From: Thiomonas delicata
GTDB lineage: Bacteria > Pseudomonadota > Gammaproteobacteria > Burkholderiales > Burkholderiaceae_C
Length of the DNA: 64,000 nt
NCBI RefSeq assembly: GCF_900088825.1
Contig: NZ_LT592170.1
Span: 1,744,109-1,808,108, forward strand
Direction of reading: 5' to 3'
Below the pieces are notes generated by a model. The model saw nothing but the letters and a program-made list of their open reading frames with translations. It ran no database searches and was not told the DNA's origin. Positions 31,196-40,931 of the stretch are shown one piece after another (positions within the stretch are counted from its first letter, which is position 1; each line of letters starts with the position of its first letter). The position numbers and the translations under genes were made by a program.

Positions 31196-33943
31196 TCAAG
31201 CCGCCAGCAACTGACGCAGCACGTAGGGCAGGATTCCGCCGTGGTGGTAGTAGTCGACCTCGATCGGCGTGTCGATGCGCAGCTTCACCCGCACCCGCTG
31301 GTCCGGCTGGCCTGCGCGGTGGATGACCAGCGTTGCGTCCTGCTGGGGCTTGACGGTGTCGCCCAGCAGCACGTCGAAGGTCTCGCTGCCGGTGACGCCC
31401 AGGCTTTGCCAGGAGTCGTCGCCGAGGAACTGCAGCGGCAGCACGCCCATGCCGATGAGGTTGGAGCGGTGGATGCGCTCGAAGCTGCGCGCCACCACGG
31501 CCTTCACGCCCAGCAGCTGGGTGCCCTTGGCCGCCCAGTCGCGGCTGGAGCCGGTGCCGTATTCCTCGCCGGCGAGAATGACGGTGGGCGTGCCTTCGGC
31601 GATGTAGCGCATCGCGGCGTCGTAGATGAACATCTTCTCACCCGAGGGCTGGAACAAGGTGACGCCGCCTTCCTCGCGCGAGCCGTCGGCCTGCGGCGGA
31701 ATCATCAGGTTCTTGATGCGCACGTTGGCGAAGGTGCCCCGCATCATCACCTCGTGGTTGCCGCGGCGCGAGCCGTAGGAGTTGAAGTCGGCCTTGATCA
31801 CGCCATGCTCAAGCAGCCATTTGCCGGCGGGCGAACTGTCCTTGATCGAACCGGCGGGGGAGATGTGGTCGGTGGTGATCGAGTCACCGAACAGCGCCAG
31901 CGCCCGCGCGCCCTGCACGCTGGACGCGGCGGCGGCCGGCGTCATGTCGAAGCCGGCGAAAAACGGCGGTTCGGCGATATAGGTGCTGTCCGGCCAGTTG
32001 TAGACCTGGCCGGATGACTTCGCGATCTGGTTCCACAGCTTGCCAGGCTTGTCCTGAACCTGGGTGTAGTTGGCCTTGTAGGCCTTGGGGTCGAGCGCGA
32101 CCTTCAGCAGCTTGTCGACCTCGGCCGCGGACGGCCAGATGTCGCCGAGGTAGACCGGCCTGCCGCCCTTGCCGGTGCCGAGCGGCTCGGTCATCAGATC
32201 GCGCGTGACCGTGCCGGCGATGGCATAGGCCACCACCAGCGGCGGCGAGGCCAGGAAATTGGCCTTGATGTTGGGGTGGATGCGCGCTTCGAAGTTGCGG
32301 TTGCCCGACAGTACCGCGGCGCACACCAGATTGTTGGCGGTGATGGCGGCATCGATGTCGGCCGCCAGCGGCCCCGCGTTGCCGATGCAGGTGGTGCAGC
32401 CATAACCGGCCACGTAGAAGCCCAGCTTCTCCAGATAGGGCAGCAGCCCGGCGCGTTCCAGGTATTCCGTGACCACCCGTGAGCCTGGAGCCAGCGAGGT
32501 CTTGATGTGCTTCTTCACCTTGAGCCCGGCCTCGACGGCCCTTTTCGCCAGCAGGCCGGCGGCCAGCAGCACACTGGGATTGGATGTGTTGGTGCAGGAG
32601 GTGATGGCGGCGATCAGCACATCGCCGTCGTGGAGGTCGATACCTTCGGAAGTTTTGATCACTTGGCCCAGGCGTTCGGCCGGCTGGCTGAAGCCACCCT
32701 GGTCCATGGGCGCGGCGAACAGTTCGGTGTACTTCGATTTCACCGCGCCGAGTTCGATGCGGTCCTGCGGGCGCTTCGGCCCGGCGAGCGAAGGCGCCAC
32801 GGTGGACAGGTCGAGGGTGAGCGTGGTGGAGTAGTCGATCTGGCCCGCGCGCGGCACGCCGAACAGCTTCTGCGCCTTGAAGTAGGCGGCCAGGGCCTCG
32901 ATCTCGTGTTTGCTGCGGCCCGTGCCCTTGAAGTAGTCCAGGGTCTTGTCGTCCACCGGGAAGAAACCCATGGTGGCGCCGTACTCGGGCGCCATATTGG
33001 CGATGGTGGCGCGGTCCGGCACGCTCAGGGATTCGGTGCCCTCGCCGAAAAACTCGACGAACTTGCCCACGACCTTGGCCTTGCGCAGCATTTCCGTGAT
33101 GGTGAGAACGAGGTCGGTGGCGGTGACGCCGCCGCGCAGTGCGCCCTTGAGCTCCACACCCACCACGTCCGGGGTGAGGAAGTAGACCGGCTGACCCAGC
33201 ATGCCGGCCTCGGCCTCGATGCCGCCCACGCCCCAGCCGACCACGCCGACACCGTTGATCATCGTGGTGTGGCTGTCGGTACCGACCAGGGTGTCGGGGT
33301 AGTACACGTCGCCCGCGCCCTTGTGCACGCCGCGGGCCAGGTATTCCAGATTGATCTGGTGCACGATGCCGAACCCGGGGGGCACGACGCCAAACGTGTC
33401 GAACGCCTGCATGCCCCATTTCATGAACTGGTAACGCTCGCGGTTGCGCTGAAATTCCAGCTTCATGTTCAGGTCCAGCGCCTTTTTGTCGCCGTAGTGG
33501 TCGATCATGACCGAGTGATCCACGACGAGGTCCACCGGCACCAGCGGTTCGATGGCTTTCGGGCTCTTGCCCATCTCGGCCGCGACGCTGCGCATCGCGG
33601 CGAGGTCGGCCAGCAGGGGCACCCCCGTGAAGTCCTGCAGGACGACGCGTGCGACGACGAAGGGAATCTCGTCGGTGCGTCGGGCGTTCGGTTTCCAGTT
33701 GGCGAGTTGTTGCACATGCTCGGCCGTTACGCGCTTGCCGTCGCAGTTGCGCAGCACCGATTCCAGGACGATGCGGATGGACACCGGCAGGCGCGAGGCG
33801 TCAACGCCCAATGCCTTGCCCAGGGCGGGAATGGAATAGAACTTGCCAGCCTTGCCGCTGGCGGTCTCGAAGGATTTGAGGGTGCCGGCAAAGGCGTGCT
33901 TGGGGGCTCTGGCGGTTTTTGTGATCTTGGTCGCGGTGGCCAT
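31196..33943 (-). CDS. acnA: Aconitate hydratase A
   Basis: A 915-aa [4Fe-4S] enzyme interconverting citrate and isocitrate in the citric acid cycle. Visible features are the cluster cysteines in [14 protein letters not shown] and [12 protein letters not shown], the [12 protein letters not shown] and [19 protein letters not shown] motifs of the substrate site, and the swivel domain ending with [19 protein letters not shown]. Length and the KITKTA N-terminus match AcnA rather than AcnB. In the methylcitrate cycle it may also rehydrate 2-methyl-cis-aconitate. It is the last gene of the leftward mdh-prp-acnA series. Confidence 0.95.
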   Translation of the reverse strand: MATATKITKTARAPKHAFAGTLKSFETASGKAGKFYSIPALGKALGVDASRLPVSIRIVLESVLRNCDGKRVTAEHVQQLANWKPNARRTDEIPFVVARVVLQDFTGVPLLADLAAMRSVAAEMGKSPKAIEPLVPVDLVVDHSVMIDHYGDKKALDLNMKLEFQRNRERYQFMKWGMQAFDTFGVVPPGFGIVHQINLEYLARGVHKGAGDVYYPDTLVGTDSHTTMINGVGVVGWGVGGIEAEAGMLGQPVYFLTPDVVGVELKGALRGGVTATDLVLTITEMLRKAKVVGKFVEFFGEGTESLSVPDRATIANMAPEYGATMGFFPVDDKTLDYFKGTGRSKHEIEALAAYFKAQKLFGVPRAGQIDYSTTLTLDLSTVAPSLAGPKRPQDRIELGAVKSKYTELFAAPMDQGGFSQPAERLGQVIKTSEGIDLHDGDVLIAAITSCTNTSNPSVLLAAGLLAKRAVEAGLKVKKHIKTSLAPGSRVVTEYLERAGLLPYLEKLGFYVAGYGCTTCIGNAGPLAADIDAAITANNLVCAAVLSGNRNFEARIHPNIKANFLASPPLVVAYAIAGTVTRDLMTEPLGTGKGGRPVYLGDIWPSAAEVDKLLKVALDPKAYKANYTQVQDKPGKLWNQIAKSSGQVYNWPDSTYIAEPPFFAGFDMTPAAAASSVQGARALALFGDSITTDHISPAGSIKDSSPAGKWLLEHGVIKADFNSYGSRRGNHEVMMRGTFANVRIKNLMIPPQADGSREEGGVTLFQPSGEKMFIYDAAMRYIAEGTPTVILAGEEYGTGSSRDWAAKGTQLLGVKAVVARSFERIHRSNLIGMGVLPLQFLGDDSWQSLGVTGSETFDVLLGDTVKPQQDATLVIHRAGQPDQRVRVKLRIDTPIEVDYYHHGGILPYVLRQLLAA

Positions 33944-33991
33944 GGCGAACTCCGGGGATGGATTGTTGCTGCGGGAAAGACGGTCGGGATT

Positions 33992-35446
33992 TCAAGCCTG
34001 GCAATACAGGTCGACATACTCGTGCACAGGCATCGCCGCGAGCGTGGCGGCGTTGAGCGAGGCGCGCACGATGCGTTCCTGTTGCCGCGGTGCGAAACGG
34101 CGTGCCAGGTTGGTGCGGAACTTGGCTTCGAGCAGGGGGATGCCGTCCTCGCGGCGGCGTCGGTGGCCGATGGGATACTCGACGACGATTTCGGGCAGCC
34201 GGCTGCCATCCTTGAACGTGACGGTGAGCGCGTTGGCGATGGAGCGCTTGTCCGGGTCGTGATAGTCCTTGGTGAACTGGGGATCTTCGACGCAGGTGAT
34301 GATGCCGCGCAGCGCGTCGATACGCGGATCGGCGGCCACGGCGTCTTCGTAGTCGGCGGCCGTGAGTCGCCCGAACAGCAGCGGAACCGCCACCATGTAC
34401 TGGATGCAGTGGTCCCGGTCGGCCGGGTTGCTCAGCGGACCCTTCTTGTCGATGATGCGGATGCAGGCCTCGTGGGTGCGGATGCTGATGGAGGCGATGT
34501 CCGCCGCGGTCCTGCCCATGGCCTCGAGCTGGGCGTGGACCTGCATCGCCGCTTCCACGGCGGTCTGCGCATGGAACTCGGCCGGGTAGCTGATCTTGAA
34601 CAGCACGTTCTCCATCACATAGGAGCTGAACGGCCGCTGGAGCTTGAACGGTTGGCCCTTGAACAGGACGTCATAGAACCCCCAGGTCTTGGCCGAGAGC
34701 ACCGAGGGGTAGCCCATTTCACCCGTGCGGGCGATGAGCGCCAGACGCACGCCGCGGCTGGTGGCGTCGCCCGCGGCCCAGCTCTTGCGGCTGCCGGTGT
34801 TGGGGGCGTGACGGTAGGTGCGCAGGCTTTGCCCGTCCACCCAGGCGAGCGAGACGGCGTTGATGATCTCGTCGCGCGACAGGCCGAGCAAACGCCCAAC
34901 GACCGCCGTGGTGGCCACCTTGACCAGCACCACATGGTCGAGTCCGACCTTGTTGAACGAGTTTTCCAACGCGATGATTCCCTGGATCTCGTGCGCCTGG
35001 ATCATGGCGTTGAGCACGTCGCGCATCACCAGGGGTGGTTTGCCGGTCGCCACGGCGGTGCGGCTGATCCAGTCGGCCACGGCCAGAATGCCGCCGAGGT
35101 TGTCGCTCGGATGGCCCCATTCGGCCGCAAGCCATGTATCGTTGAAGTCCAGCCAGCGGATCATCGCGCCGATGTTGAACGCCGCCTGCACGGGGTCGAG
35201 CTGGTAAGGCGTGCCGGGAACCTTGGCGCCGTTCGGCACCACCGTTCCCGGCACGACCGGGCCAAGCAGCTTGGTGCAGGCCGGATACTCCAACGCCTCC
35301 AACCCGCAGCCTAGGGTGTCGATCAGGCACAGCCTGGCAGTTTCAAACGCAAGTCCTTGGAATTGACGCTGGCCGAGCACGTAGTCGGCGATGTCGGCAA
35401 GGATCTGGTCGGGAGCGGGGCGAACGTTGGAGATGGCTGCGGTCAT
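33992..35446 (-). CDS. prpD: 2-Methylcitrate dehydratase
   Basis: A 484-aa MmgE/PrpD-family enzyme that dehydrates 2-methylcitrate to 2-methyl-cis-aconitate in propionate degradation. Recognisable segments are [47 protein letters not shown] and the [20 protein letters not shown] stretch. Length is normal for PrpD. It is separated from prpC by a small secreted-protein gene and lies directly before acnA. No cysteine-ligated cluster is involved; the family is cofactor-free. Confidence 0.93.
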   Translation of the reverse strand: MTAAISNVRPAPDQILADIADYVLGQRQFQGLAFETARLCLIDTLGCGLEALEYPACTKLLGPVVPGTVVPNGAKVPGTPYQLDPVQAAFNIGAMIRWLDFNDTWLAAEWGHPSDNLGGILAVADWISRTAVATGKPPLVMRDVLNAMIQAHEIQGIIALENSFNKVGLDHVVLVKVATTAVVGRLLGLSRDEIINAVSLAWVDGQSLRTYRHAPNTGSRKSWAAGDATSRGVRLALIARTGEMGYPSVLSAKTWGFYDVLFKGQPFKLQRPFSSYVMENVLFKISYPAEFHAQTAVEAAMQVHAQLEAMGRTAADIASISIRTHEACIRIIDKKGPLSNPADRDHCIQYMVAVPLLFGRLTAADYEDAVAADPRIDALRGIITCVEDPQFTKDYHDPDKRSIANALTVTFKDGSRLPEIVVEYPIGHRRRREDGIPLLEAKFRTNLARRFAPRQQERIVRASLNAATLAAMPVHEYVDLYCQA

Positions 35447-35467
35447 GGAGCGGTTGGGGGAGGTGAA

Positions 35468-35920
35468 CTACTTGCTGGCGACGATGGGGTTGCAGTCGTC
35501 GGCCAGGCGGGTCATGTCCCGCTTGTCGAACAACATGCTCTTGGCGGGAATCTGGATCATCACCAGGCCGGCCTTGACATCGTCGAAGTGGTAGGCGCCG
35601 GTCGTGGTGGGTTTGCGGGTGAGCAAATAACGCTTGCCTTTCCAGGTGATGAGGATGGTGTGATCGTTCGCGCCTTCGCGCTTCACGTCCATCGTTTGAT
35701 GCGAACCACAGCGCATGTGGCCCCATTTCATCTGGTAGCTGGGATTGACGGCTTGCTCCGCGGCAGCGGTCGCAGCGGCGCGTTGCTCGGCGGATGGTTG
35801 GGCGTTGTTTCCTGGCAACGGTTGCGCGGCATGGACCGCCGGCAAAAGCAGGGCGGCGGCGATGAAGGCACCGAAAAACGTCGGAATGGGGCGGGCTGCA
35901 GACAAAGCTTGGCGCATCAT
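35468..35920 (-). CDS. Secreted protein, possibly lysozyme-inhibitor (MliC)-like
   Basis: A 150-aa exported protein with a signal peptide at about 1-32 (FGAFIAAALLLPAVHAA). The mature part has two Cys (HMRCGSHQ and ADDCNP) and a beta-rich pattern: ILITWKGKRYLLTRKPTT, SG-like TTGAYHFDD, then MIQIPAKSMLF. This resembles the small MliC/PliC lysozyme-inhibitor barrel, but the match is visual and not certain. It sits between prpD and prpC, an odd place for a periplasmic protein; no metabolic link is apparent. A second Met (35917) is an equal start. Confidence 0.5.
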   Translation of the reverse strand: MMRQALSAARPIPTFFGAFIAAALLLPAVHAAQPLPGNNAQPSAEQRAAATAAAEQAVNPSYQMKWGHMRCGSHQTMDVKREGANDHTILITWKGKRYLLTRKPTTTGAYHFDDVKAGLVMIQIPAKSMLFDKRDMTRLADDCNPIVASK

Positions 35921-35961
35921 GGTCAGGTCTCCTCAGCGCAGAATTCGCCGCATTCGCAGGC

Positions 35962-37119
35962 TCAGGGGCGCTGCTCCAGCGGCGTGAATGACAGGTCGTC
36001 GGGACCAGTGTAATTCGCGCTTGGGCGGATGATTTTGTTATCCACACGCTGCTCGATGACGTGTGCACTCCAGCCACTGGTGCGTGAAATCACGAATAGC
36101 GGGGTGAACATCGCAGTGGGCACGCCCATCAGGGAATAGCTCACGGCGCTGAACCAATCCAGGTTCGGAAACATGTTCTTTTCGCGCCGCATCACCGCCT
36201 CGAGGCGTTCGGCGATGTTGAATCGCCTCATGTCGTGCGCCTTCTCGCTCAGCCGCCTGGCCACGCCTTTGATCACTTCGTTGCGCGGGTCGGCGATGGT
36301 GTAGACCGGATGGCCGAAGCCGATGATGACTTCCTTGTTTGCCACGCGCCGCACGATGTCGGCCTCGGCCTCGTCGGGATTGTCATAGCGGTTCTGGGTG
36401 TCGAAGGCCGCTTCGTTGGCGCCGCCATGCTTGGGGCCGCGCAGGGCGCCGATGGCGCCGGCGATGCAGGAATAGAAATCGCTTCCGGTTCCCGCAATCA
36501 CGCGCGCGGCGAATGTCGAAGCGTTGAACTCGTGTTCGGCATAGAGATTCAGCGAGGTGTGCATCGCGCGCACCCAATGCATCGGCGCCGGTTTGCCGTG
36601 CAGCAGATGCAGGAAATGGCCGGCAATGTATTCGTCGTCCGTTTCGACTTCGATGCGCCGCCCGTTGTGGCTGTAGTGATACCAATAGAGCAGCATGGAA
36701 CCCAGGCAGGACATGAGGCGGTCGGCGATGTCGCGTGCGCCGGGAATGCTGTGGTCGTCCTTCTCCGGCAGCACGCAGCCCAGCGCCGAAACGCCGGTGC
36801 GCATGACGTCCATCGGGTGGCTGGAGGCGGGCAGGTTTTCCAGGACGGCGCGTACCTGGACCGGAACACCGCGCAGCGCCCTGAGCTTGGCCTTGTACGC
36901 CGCCAGCTCGGCCTTGTTGGGCAGCTTGCCATGCACCAGCAGGTGGGCGATCTCCTCGAACTCGCACACATCGGCCATGTCGAGAATGTCATAACCGCGG
37001 TAGTGCAGGTCGTTGCCGGTGCGGCCGACCGTGCATAGCGCGGTGTTGCCGGCGACGACGCCGGAGAGCGCGACGGACTTCTTCTGTTTGGGCGGTGTGG
37101 TGGTTTGGGCTTCGCTCAT
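35962..37119 (-). CDS. prpC: 2-Methylcitrate synthase
   Basis: A 385-aa citrate-synthase-family enzyme condensing propionyl-CoA with oxaloacetate. It has [36 protein letters not shown], the catalytic region [11 protein letters not shown] and [17 protein letters not shown]. Its length, 50 residues shorter than the citrate synthase at 43804, and its neighbourhood with prpB and prpD assign it to PrpC. It converts potentially toxic propionyl-CoA. It is separated from prpB by about 30 bases, consistent with one transcript. Confidence 0.93.
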   Translation of the reverse strand: MSEAQTTTPPKQKKSVALSGVVAGNTALCTVGRTGNDLHYRGYDILDMADVCEFEEIAHLLVHGKLPNKAELAAYKAKLRALRGVPVQVRAVLENLPASSHPMDVMRTGVSALGCVLPEKDDHSIPGARDIADRLMSCLGSMLLYWYHYSHNGRRIEVETDDEYIAGHFLHLLHGKPAPMHWVRAMHTSLNLYAEHEFNASTFAARVIAGTGSDFYSCIAGAIGALRGPKHGGANEAAFDTQNRYDNPDEAEADIVRRVANKEVIIGFGHPVYTIADPRNEVIKGVARRLSEKAHDMRRFNIAERLEAVMRREKNMFPNLDWFSAVSYSLMGVPTAMFTPLFVISRTSGWSAHVIEQRVDNKIIRPSANYTGPDDLSFTPLEQRP

Positions 37120-37149
37120 GCTTGTCTCCTCGGTTTGGTGCGGCCGGGT

Positions 37150-38040
37150 TTACTTGGCCCTTTCCTGCGCGAACAGGGCGTCCAGACGGCGTTCGTAATC
37201 GTGATAACCGATGACGTCATACAGTTCGGCACGCGTCTGCATGATGTCGATGACACCTTTCTGCGTGCCCTCCTTGCGGATGGCGTCGTAGACCGTCTCG
37301 GCCGCCTTGTTCATGGCGCGGAAGGCCGATAGAGGGTACAGCGCCAGGCCCACGCCGGCGGATTGCAATTCATGCGTCGTGAACAAGGGCGTGGCGCCGA
37401 ACTCGGTGATATTGGCCAGCACGGGAACCTTGACCGCGTCGGCGAAACGCCGGTACATCGTCAACTCGGTCATGGCTTCCGGGAAGATCATGTCGGCGCC
37501 GGCTTCGACGCAGGCCACGGCGCGCTCGATGGCGGCTTCCAGCCCCTCGACGGCCAGCGCATCGGTGCGGGCCATGACGACGAAGCCGGCATCGGTGCGT
37601 GCATCCACCGCCGCCTTGATGCGGTCCACCATTTCGGCGGTGCTCACGATTTCCTTGCCGGGCCGGTGGCCGCAGCGCTTGGCGCCGACCTGGTCCTCGA
37701 TGTGCATGGCCGCCGCGCCGAACTTGATCAGGCTTTTGACGGTGCGGGCGATGTTGAAGGCGCTCGGACCCAGACCCGTGTCGGCGTCCACCAGCAGCGG
37801 CAGATCGCACACGTCGGTGATGCGCCGCACGTCGGTGAGCACGTCGTCCAGGGTGTTGATGCCCAAGTCAGGCATGCCCAGCGATCCGGCGGCCACGCCG
37901 CCGCCTGACAGGTAGATGGCGCGAAACCCGGCTCGTTTGGCGAGCAGGGCGTGCTGGGCATTGATGGCCCCGGCAACCTGCAGCGGCCGCTCCTGTTGCT
38001 GCGCTTCGCGGAAGCGCTGCCCGGCTGTGAGTGGGGTCAC
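37150..38040 (-). CDS. prpB: 2-Methylisocitrate lyase
   Basis: A 296-aa isocitrate-lyase-superfamily enzyme that splits 2-methylisocitrate into pyruvate and succinate. Diagnostic parts are [28 protein letters not shown] with the Mg-binding acids, and [17 protein letters not shown] with the active-site Cys in the KRCGH motif. It lies 42 bases downstream of mdh and before prpC. Its product succinate feeds the sdh operon encoded divergently. Confidence 0.95.
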   Translation of the reverse strand: MTPLTAGQRFREAQQQERPLQVAGAINAQHALLAKRAGFRAIYLSGGGVAAGSLGMPDLGINTLDDVLTDVRRITDVCDLPLLVDADTGLGPSAFNIARTVKSLIKFGAAAMHIEDQVGAKRCGHRPGKEIVSTAEMVDRIKAAVDARTDAGFVVMARTDALAVEGLEAAIERAVACVEAGADMIFPEAMTELTMYRRFADAVKVPVLANITEFGATPLFTTHELQSAGVGLALYPLSAFRAMNKAAETVYDAIRKEGTQKGVIDIMQTRAELYDVIGYHDYERRLDALFAQERAK

Positions 38041-38082
38041 GGTGTCATCCTCCGATGGGTGCTGGCTAGGTGCGAGCCGGGC

Positions 38083-39069
38083 TTACAGCAGATGCTTCAC
38101 GCCGTCTTGCTCTTCCATGAGCTCGGCAAGCGTCTTGTCGATGCAACGCTGCGAGAACGCATCGATGGGCAGGCCTTCCACGCGTTTGTAGGCGCCGGCG
38201 TCGCAGGTGACCGGGACGCCGAACATGATGTCCTCGGGGATGCCGTAGGAGCCATCGGACGGAATGCCCATCGTCACCCAGCGGCCGTTGGTGCCGAGGA
38301 ACCAGTCGTGCATGTGGTCGATGGCGGCGTTGGCGGCGGAGGCCGCAGAGCTCAGGCCGCGCGCCTCGATGATGGCCGCGCCTCGCTTGCCCACGGTGGG
38401 CAGGAAGATGTTGCGATTCCAGTCGTCGTCGTTGATCAGATCCTTCACCGACTTGCCTTCGATGGTGGCGAAGCGGTAGTCGGCATACATGGTCGGCGAA
38501 TGGTTGCCCCAGACGCAGAATTTCTCGATGGAGGCGACCGGCTTGCCGAGCTTGGCGGCGATCTGGGACAGGCCGCGATTGTGGTCGAGCCGCAGCATGG
38601 CGGTGAAATTCTTCTTCGGCAGATCGGGGGCCGATTTCATCGCGATATAGGCATTGGTGTTGGCCGGATTGCCGACGACGAGCACGCGCACGTCGCGCTT
38701 GGCCACGGCGTTCAGCGCCTTGCCCTGCGCGGTGAAGATCTGCGCATTGGCCGAAAGCAGGTCGCGCCGTTCCATGCCGGGGCCGCGCGGACGCGCGCCG
38801 ACGAGCAGGGCGGCGTCGATGTCCTTGAACGCCGTGTTCGGGTCGCCGTGCGCGCTCATGCCGGCCAGCAGCGGGAAGGCGCAGTCCTCCAGTTCCATCA
38901 TCACGCCCTTGAGCGCTTTCTGGGCTTTCTCGTCGGGGATTTCCAGCAGTTGCAGGATGACGGGCTGGTCCTTGCCCAGCATTTCGCCGGAGGCGATGCG
39001 AAACAGCAAGGCATAGCCGATCTGGCCGGCTGCGCCGGTCACGGCAACACGCATGGGGGCTTTGGTCAT
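38083..39069 (-). CDS. mdh: Malate dehydrogenase
   Basis: A 328-aa NAD-dependent malate dehydrogenase of the LDH/MDH superfamily. The NAD loop is [20 protein letters not shown], substrate-binding Arg lies in [18 protein letters not shown], and the catalytic His is in [12 protein letters not shown]. This two-domain type is the one usual in Burkholderiales. It oxidises malate to oxaloacetate in the citric acid cycle. It is the first gene of the leftward series and shares its 213-base promoter region with the divergent gntR-sdh unit. Confidence 0.96.
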   Translation of the reverse strand: MTKAPMRVAVTGAAGQIGYALLFRIASGEMLGKDQPVILQLLEIPDEKAQKALKGVMMELEDCAFPLLAGMSAHGDPNTAFKDIDAALLVGARPRGPGMERRDLLSANAQIFTAQGKALNAVAKRDVRVLVVGNPANTNAYIAMKSAPDLPKKNFTAMLRLDHNRGLSQIAAKLGKPVASIEKFCVWGNHSPTMYADYRFATIEGKSVKDLINDDDWNRNIFLPTVGKRGAAIIEARGLSSAASAANAAIDHMHDWFLGTNGRWVTMGIPSDGSYGIPEDIMFGVPVTCDAGAYKRVEGLPIDAFSQRCIDKTLAELMEEQDGVKHLL

Positions 39070-39223
39070 GATGGACTCCGTTGGATGGGCGGATGGAAGG
39101 TCGGGGGCTCGTTTTTCGTGATGAAGCGTGGATGGCGCTCCATGGCGGCCGGCACATTAGACCGTGTCATGATGCGGCGCATCAAGCAGTTTAGGCGCGT
39201 GGCGCCCCGGCGTCAACGAACCT

Positions 39224-39241
39224 ATGTCATATATAAGACAT
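39224..39241. promoter_or_regulatory. Near-palindromic operator candidate, mdh/gntR intergenic
   Basis: ATGTCATATATAAGACAT is palindromic at 16 of 18 positions. A second TAAGACA follows at 39246-39252, so the half-site is repeated. The AT-rich dyad lies 42 bases before the GntR start and 155 bases from mdh, and fits the short dyads bound by HutC-type GntR regulators. The adjacent regulator is the natural candidate ligand. Confidence 0.55.
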
Positions 39242-39282
39242 CTATTAAGACAGGCTAGACAAGCTGCCGAGCCTGTGCTGCA

Positions 39283-40071
39283 ATGCAGCGCATGGCCAGT
39301 CCGCTCCCACCTTCCCATCAGCCTGCCGGATCGGCGGCGGGCAACGCGGCGCCTGTATTCAGCCCGTTGTATCAGCAGATCAAGGCGCTGATCACGCGCG
39401 GCTTGCAAAGCGGGGAGTGGAAGCCCGGAGAAATCATCCCGAGCGAGGCTGAGCTCGCCGTGCGCTTTGGCGTCAGCCAGGGCACCGTGCGCAAGGCCAT
39501 CGACGAGTTGGCGGCCGAGAATCTGCTGATCCGGCGCCAGGGGCGCGGGACCTTCGTTTCCACGCATCACGAAGAACAGGTCAAGTTCCGTTTCCTGCGT
39601 CTGGTGCCCGATGGCGAACCCGGCCAGACCCTGCGCATGGAGCGGCAATTCCTCGCCTGCCACCGTATCCGCGCGACGGCCGACGTGGCGCGGACTTTGG
39701 GCATCAAGCCCGGTGACATGGTGCTCGAAATCCGGCGCATCCTGCGCATGGGCGGCGAGCCGGTGGTGTACGAGGACATTTACCTGCAAAGCGCATCGTT
39801 TCGCGGCCTCACCGCAGAGCGCCTGGAGCGGTACCAGGGGCCCCTGTACGCCCTGTTCGAGTCGGAATTCGGCACGCGCATGGTCAGGGCCGAGGAGAAG
39901 ATTCGCGCCGTCAACGCCGGCGAGCAGGAGGCCGAACTGCTGAAGGTGCCCGCGGGACAAGCGCTGCTGTCGGTCGAGCGCCTGTCGTTCAGCTATGGCG
40001 ACCAGCCCGTGGAATTGCGGCGCGGCCTGTATTCCACGGCGCATCACTACTACCGCAACGCGCTGAGTTGA
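39283..40071 (+). CDS. GntR-family regulator, HutC subfamily (UTRA domain)
   Basis: A 262-aa transcription factor. The winged helix-turn-helix (about 28-95) reads SGEWKPGEIIPSEAEL then AVRFGVSQGTVRKAIDEL and RRQGRGTFV. The C-terminal UTRA ligand-binding domain (about 115-258) includes EPVVYEDIYLQ and the AEEKIRAV strand. Its own promoter region contains the dyad at 39224-39241. Position at the head of sdhCDAB-gltA and opposite mdh-prp-acnA suggests it controls citric-acid-cycle flow. The ligand is unknown, possibly an organic acid. Confidence 0.85.
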   Translation: MQRMASPLPPSHQPAGSAAGNAAPVFSPLYQQIKALITRGLQSGEWKPGEIIPSEAELAVRFGVSQGTVRKAIDELAAENLLIRRQGRGTFVSTHHEEQVKFRFLRLVPDGEPGQTLRMERQFLACHRIRATADVARTLGIKPGDMVLEIRRILRMGGEPVVYEDIYLQSASFRGLTAERLERYQGPLYALFESEFGTRMVRAEEKIRAVNAGEQEAELLKVPAGQALLSVERLSFSYGDQPVELRRGLYSTAHHYYRNALS

Positions 40072-40150
40072 ACCCGGCGGCAAACAGCGGACATGAAGGC
40101 CATGACGACGCAATAAACTCGCTTCACAGTCAGGTGGAGGTCCAACAACG

Positions 40151-40561
40151 ATGCAAACCGTTCACACACGAAAACGACCCGAATACCGCAATATCCACGT
40201 CGCCCAGATCGTGCGCTACCGCATGCCTCTGGCGGCCATCGCCTCGATCTTGCACCGAATCAGCGGGGCCGTGATGTTCCTGCTTCTGCCCTTTGCTCTA
40301 TGGGCCTTCGACGCCAGCCTGCGCTCGCCGCAGAGCTATGCCCAGCTTGGGCAGGTTCTGGGGTGGTGGCCCGTCAAGCTGGTGCTGCTCGGCCTGTTCT
40401 GGGCGCTGGCCCATCATTGGACGGCTGGGGTGCGGCACCTCATGATGGATATTTTCCAGGTCGTCAGCAAGGAGCAGGGCCGCGTCTTGGCGGCGGCCAC
40501 GTTCGTGGTCTCGCTGTTGGCCACGGCCGCTTTTGCCGCCCACATTTTTTGGGGAGCCTGA
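40151..40561 (+). CDS. sdhC: Succinate dehydrogenase cytochrome b556 subunit
   Basis: A 136-aa membrane anchor of complex II with three transmembrane segments. Early features are RPEYRNIHVAQIVRYRMPLA and ILHRISGAVMFLLLPFALW (quinone-site Ser/Arg and family signature), and the haem-ligand region is LAHHWTAGVRHLMMD. It anchors SdhAB and takes part in ubiquinone reduction. AGGTGGAGG upstream of the ATG gives a strong ribosome binding site. It is followed by sdhD after one base. Confidence 0.92.
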   Translation: MQTVHTRKRPEYRNIHVAQIVRYRMPLAAIASILHRISGAVMFLLLPFALWAFDASLRSPQSYAQLGQVLGWWPVKLVLLGLFWALAHHWTAGVRHLMMDIFQVVSKEQGRVLAAATFVVSLLATAAFAAHIFWGA

Positions 40562-40562
40562 A

Positions 40563-40928
40563 ATGGGCGCACCGAATTTTGGCGCACACCGCCTCGTGGT
40601 GGGCGCGCATTACGGTTTTCGCGACTGGCTGGCCCAGCGCGTCACCGCCGTCGTGCTGGCCGTCTACGTTCTCGTGTTGCTGGGCTATTTCGTCTGGCCC
40701 GAGCCGTTGAGTTATGCGCGCTGGCAGGCTTTGTACGCCGCGCAGTGGATGAAGCTGCTGAGCTTTGTCGCCGTTGTCGCCTTGCTCTACCACGTGTGGG
40801 TGGGCATGCGCGACATCTGGATGGATTACATCAAGCCCGTGTGGCTGCGCCTGTCGCTGCAGGTGCTGACCATCGTCTGGCTCGTGGCTTGCGCCGGCTG
40901 GGCCGTGCAAGTCCTGTGGAGGGCGTAA
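40563..40928 (+). CDS. sdhD: Succinate dehydrogenase membrane anchor subunit
   Basis: A 121-aa protein with three transmembrane helices. HYGFRDWLAQRVTAVVLAVY holds the conserved Arg near the quinone site, and LLYHVWVGMRDIWMDY contains the probable haem His and quinone-site Asp/Tyr. The ATG at 40563 lies one base after the sdhC stop; a longer frame from 40533 would overlap sdhC and is not needed. It pairs with SdhC to hold one b haem. Confidence 0.92.
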   Translation: MGAPNFGAHRLVVGAHYGFRDWLAQRVTAVVLAVYVLVLLGYFVWPEPLSYARWQALYAAQWMKLLSFVAVVALLYHVWVGMRDIWMDYIKPVWLRLSLQVLTIVWLVACAGWAVQVLWRA

Positions 40929-40931
40929 GCC

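Noticed and set aside
32507-35314. A plus-strand open frame of more than 900 codons across acnA and prpD
   Set aside because: It is wholly antisense to two well-conserved enzymes; His/Gly/Val-rich low-complexity composition marks it as a shadow frame.
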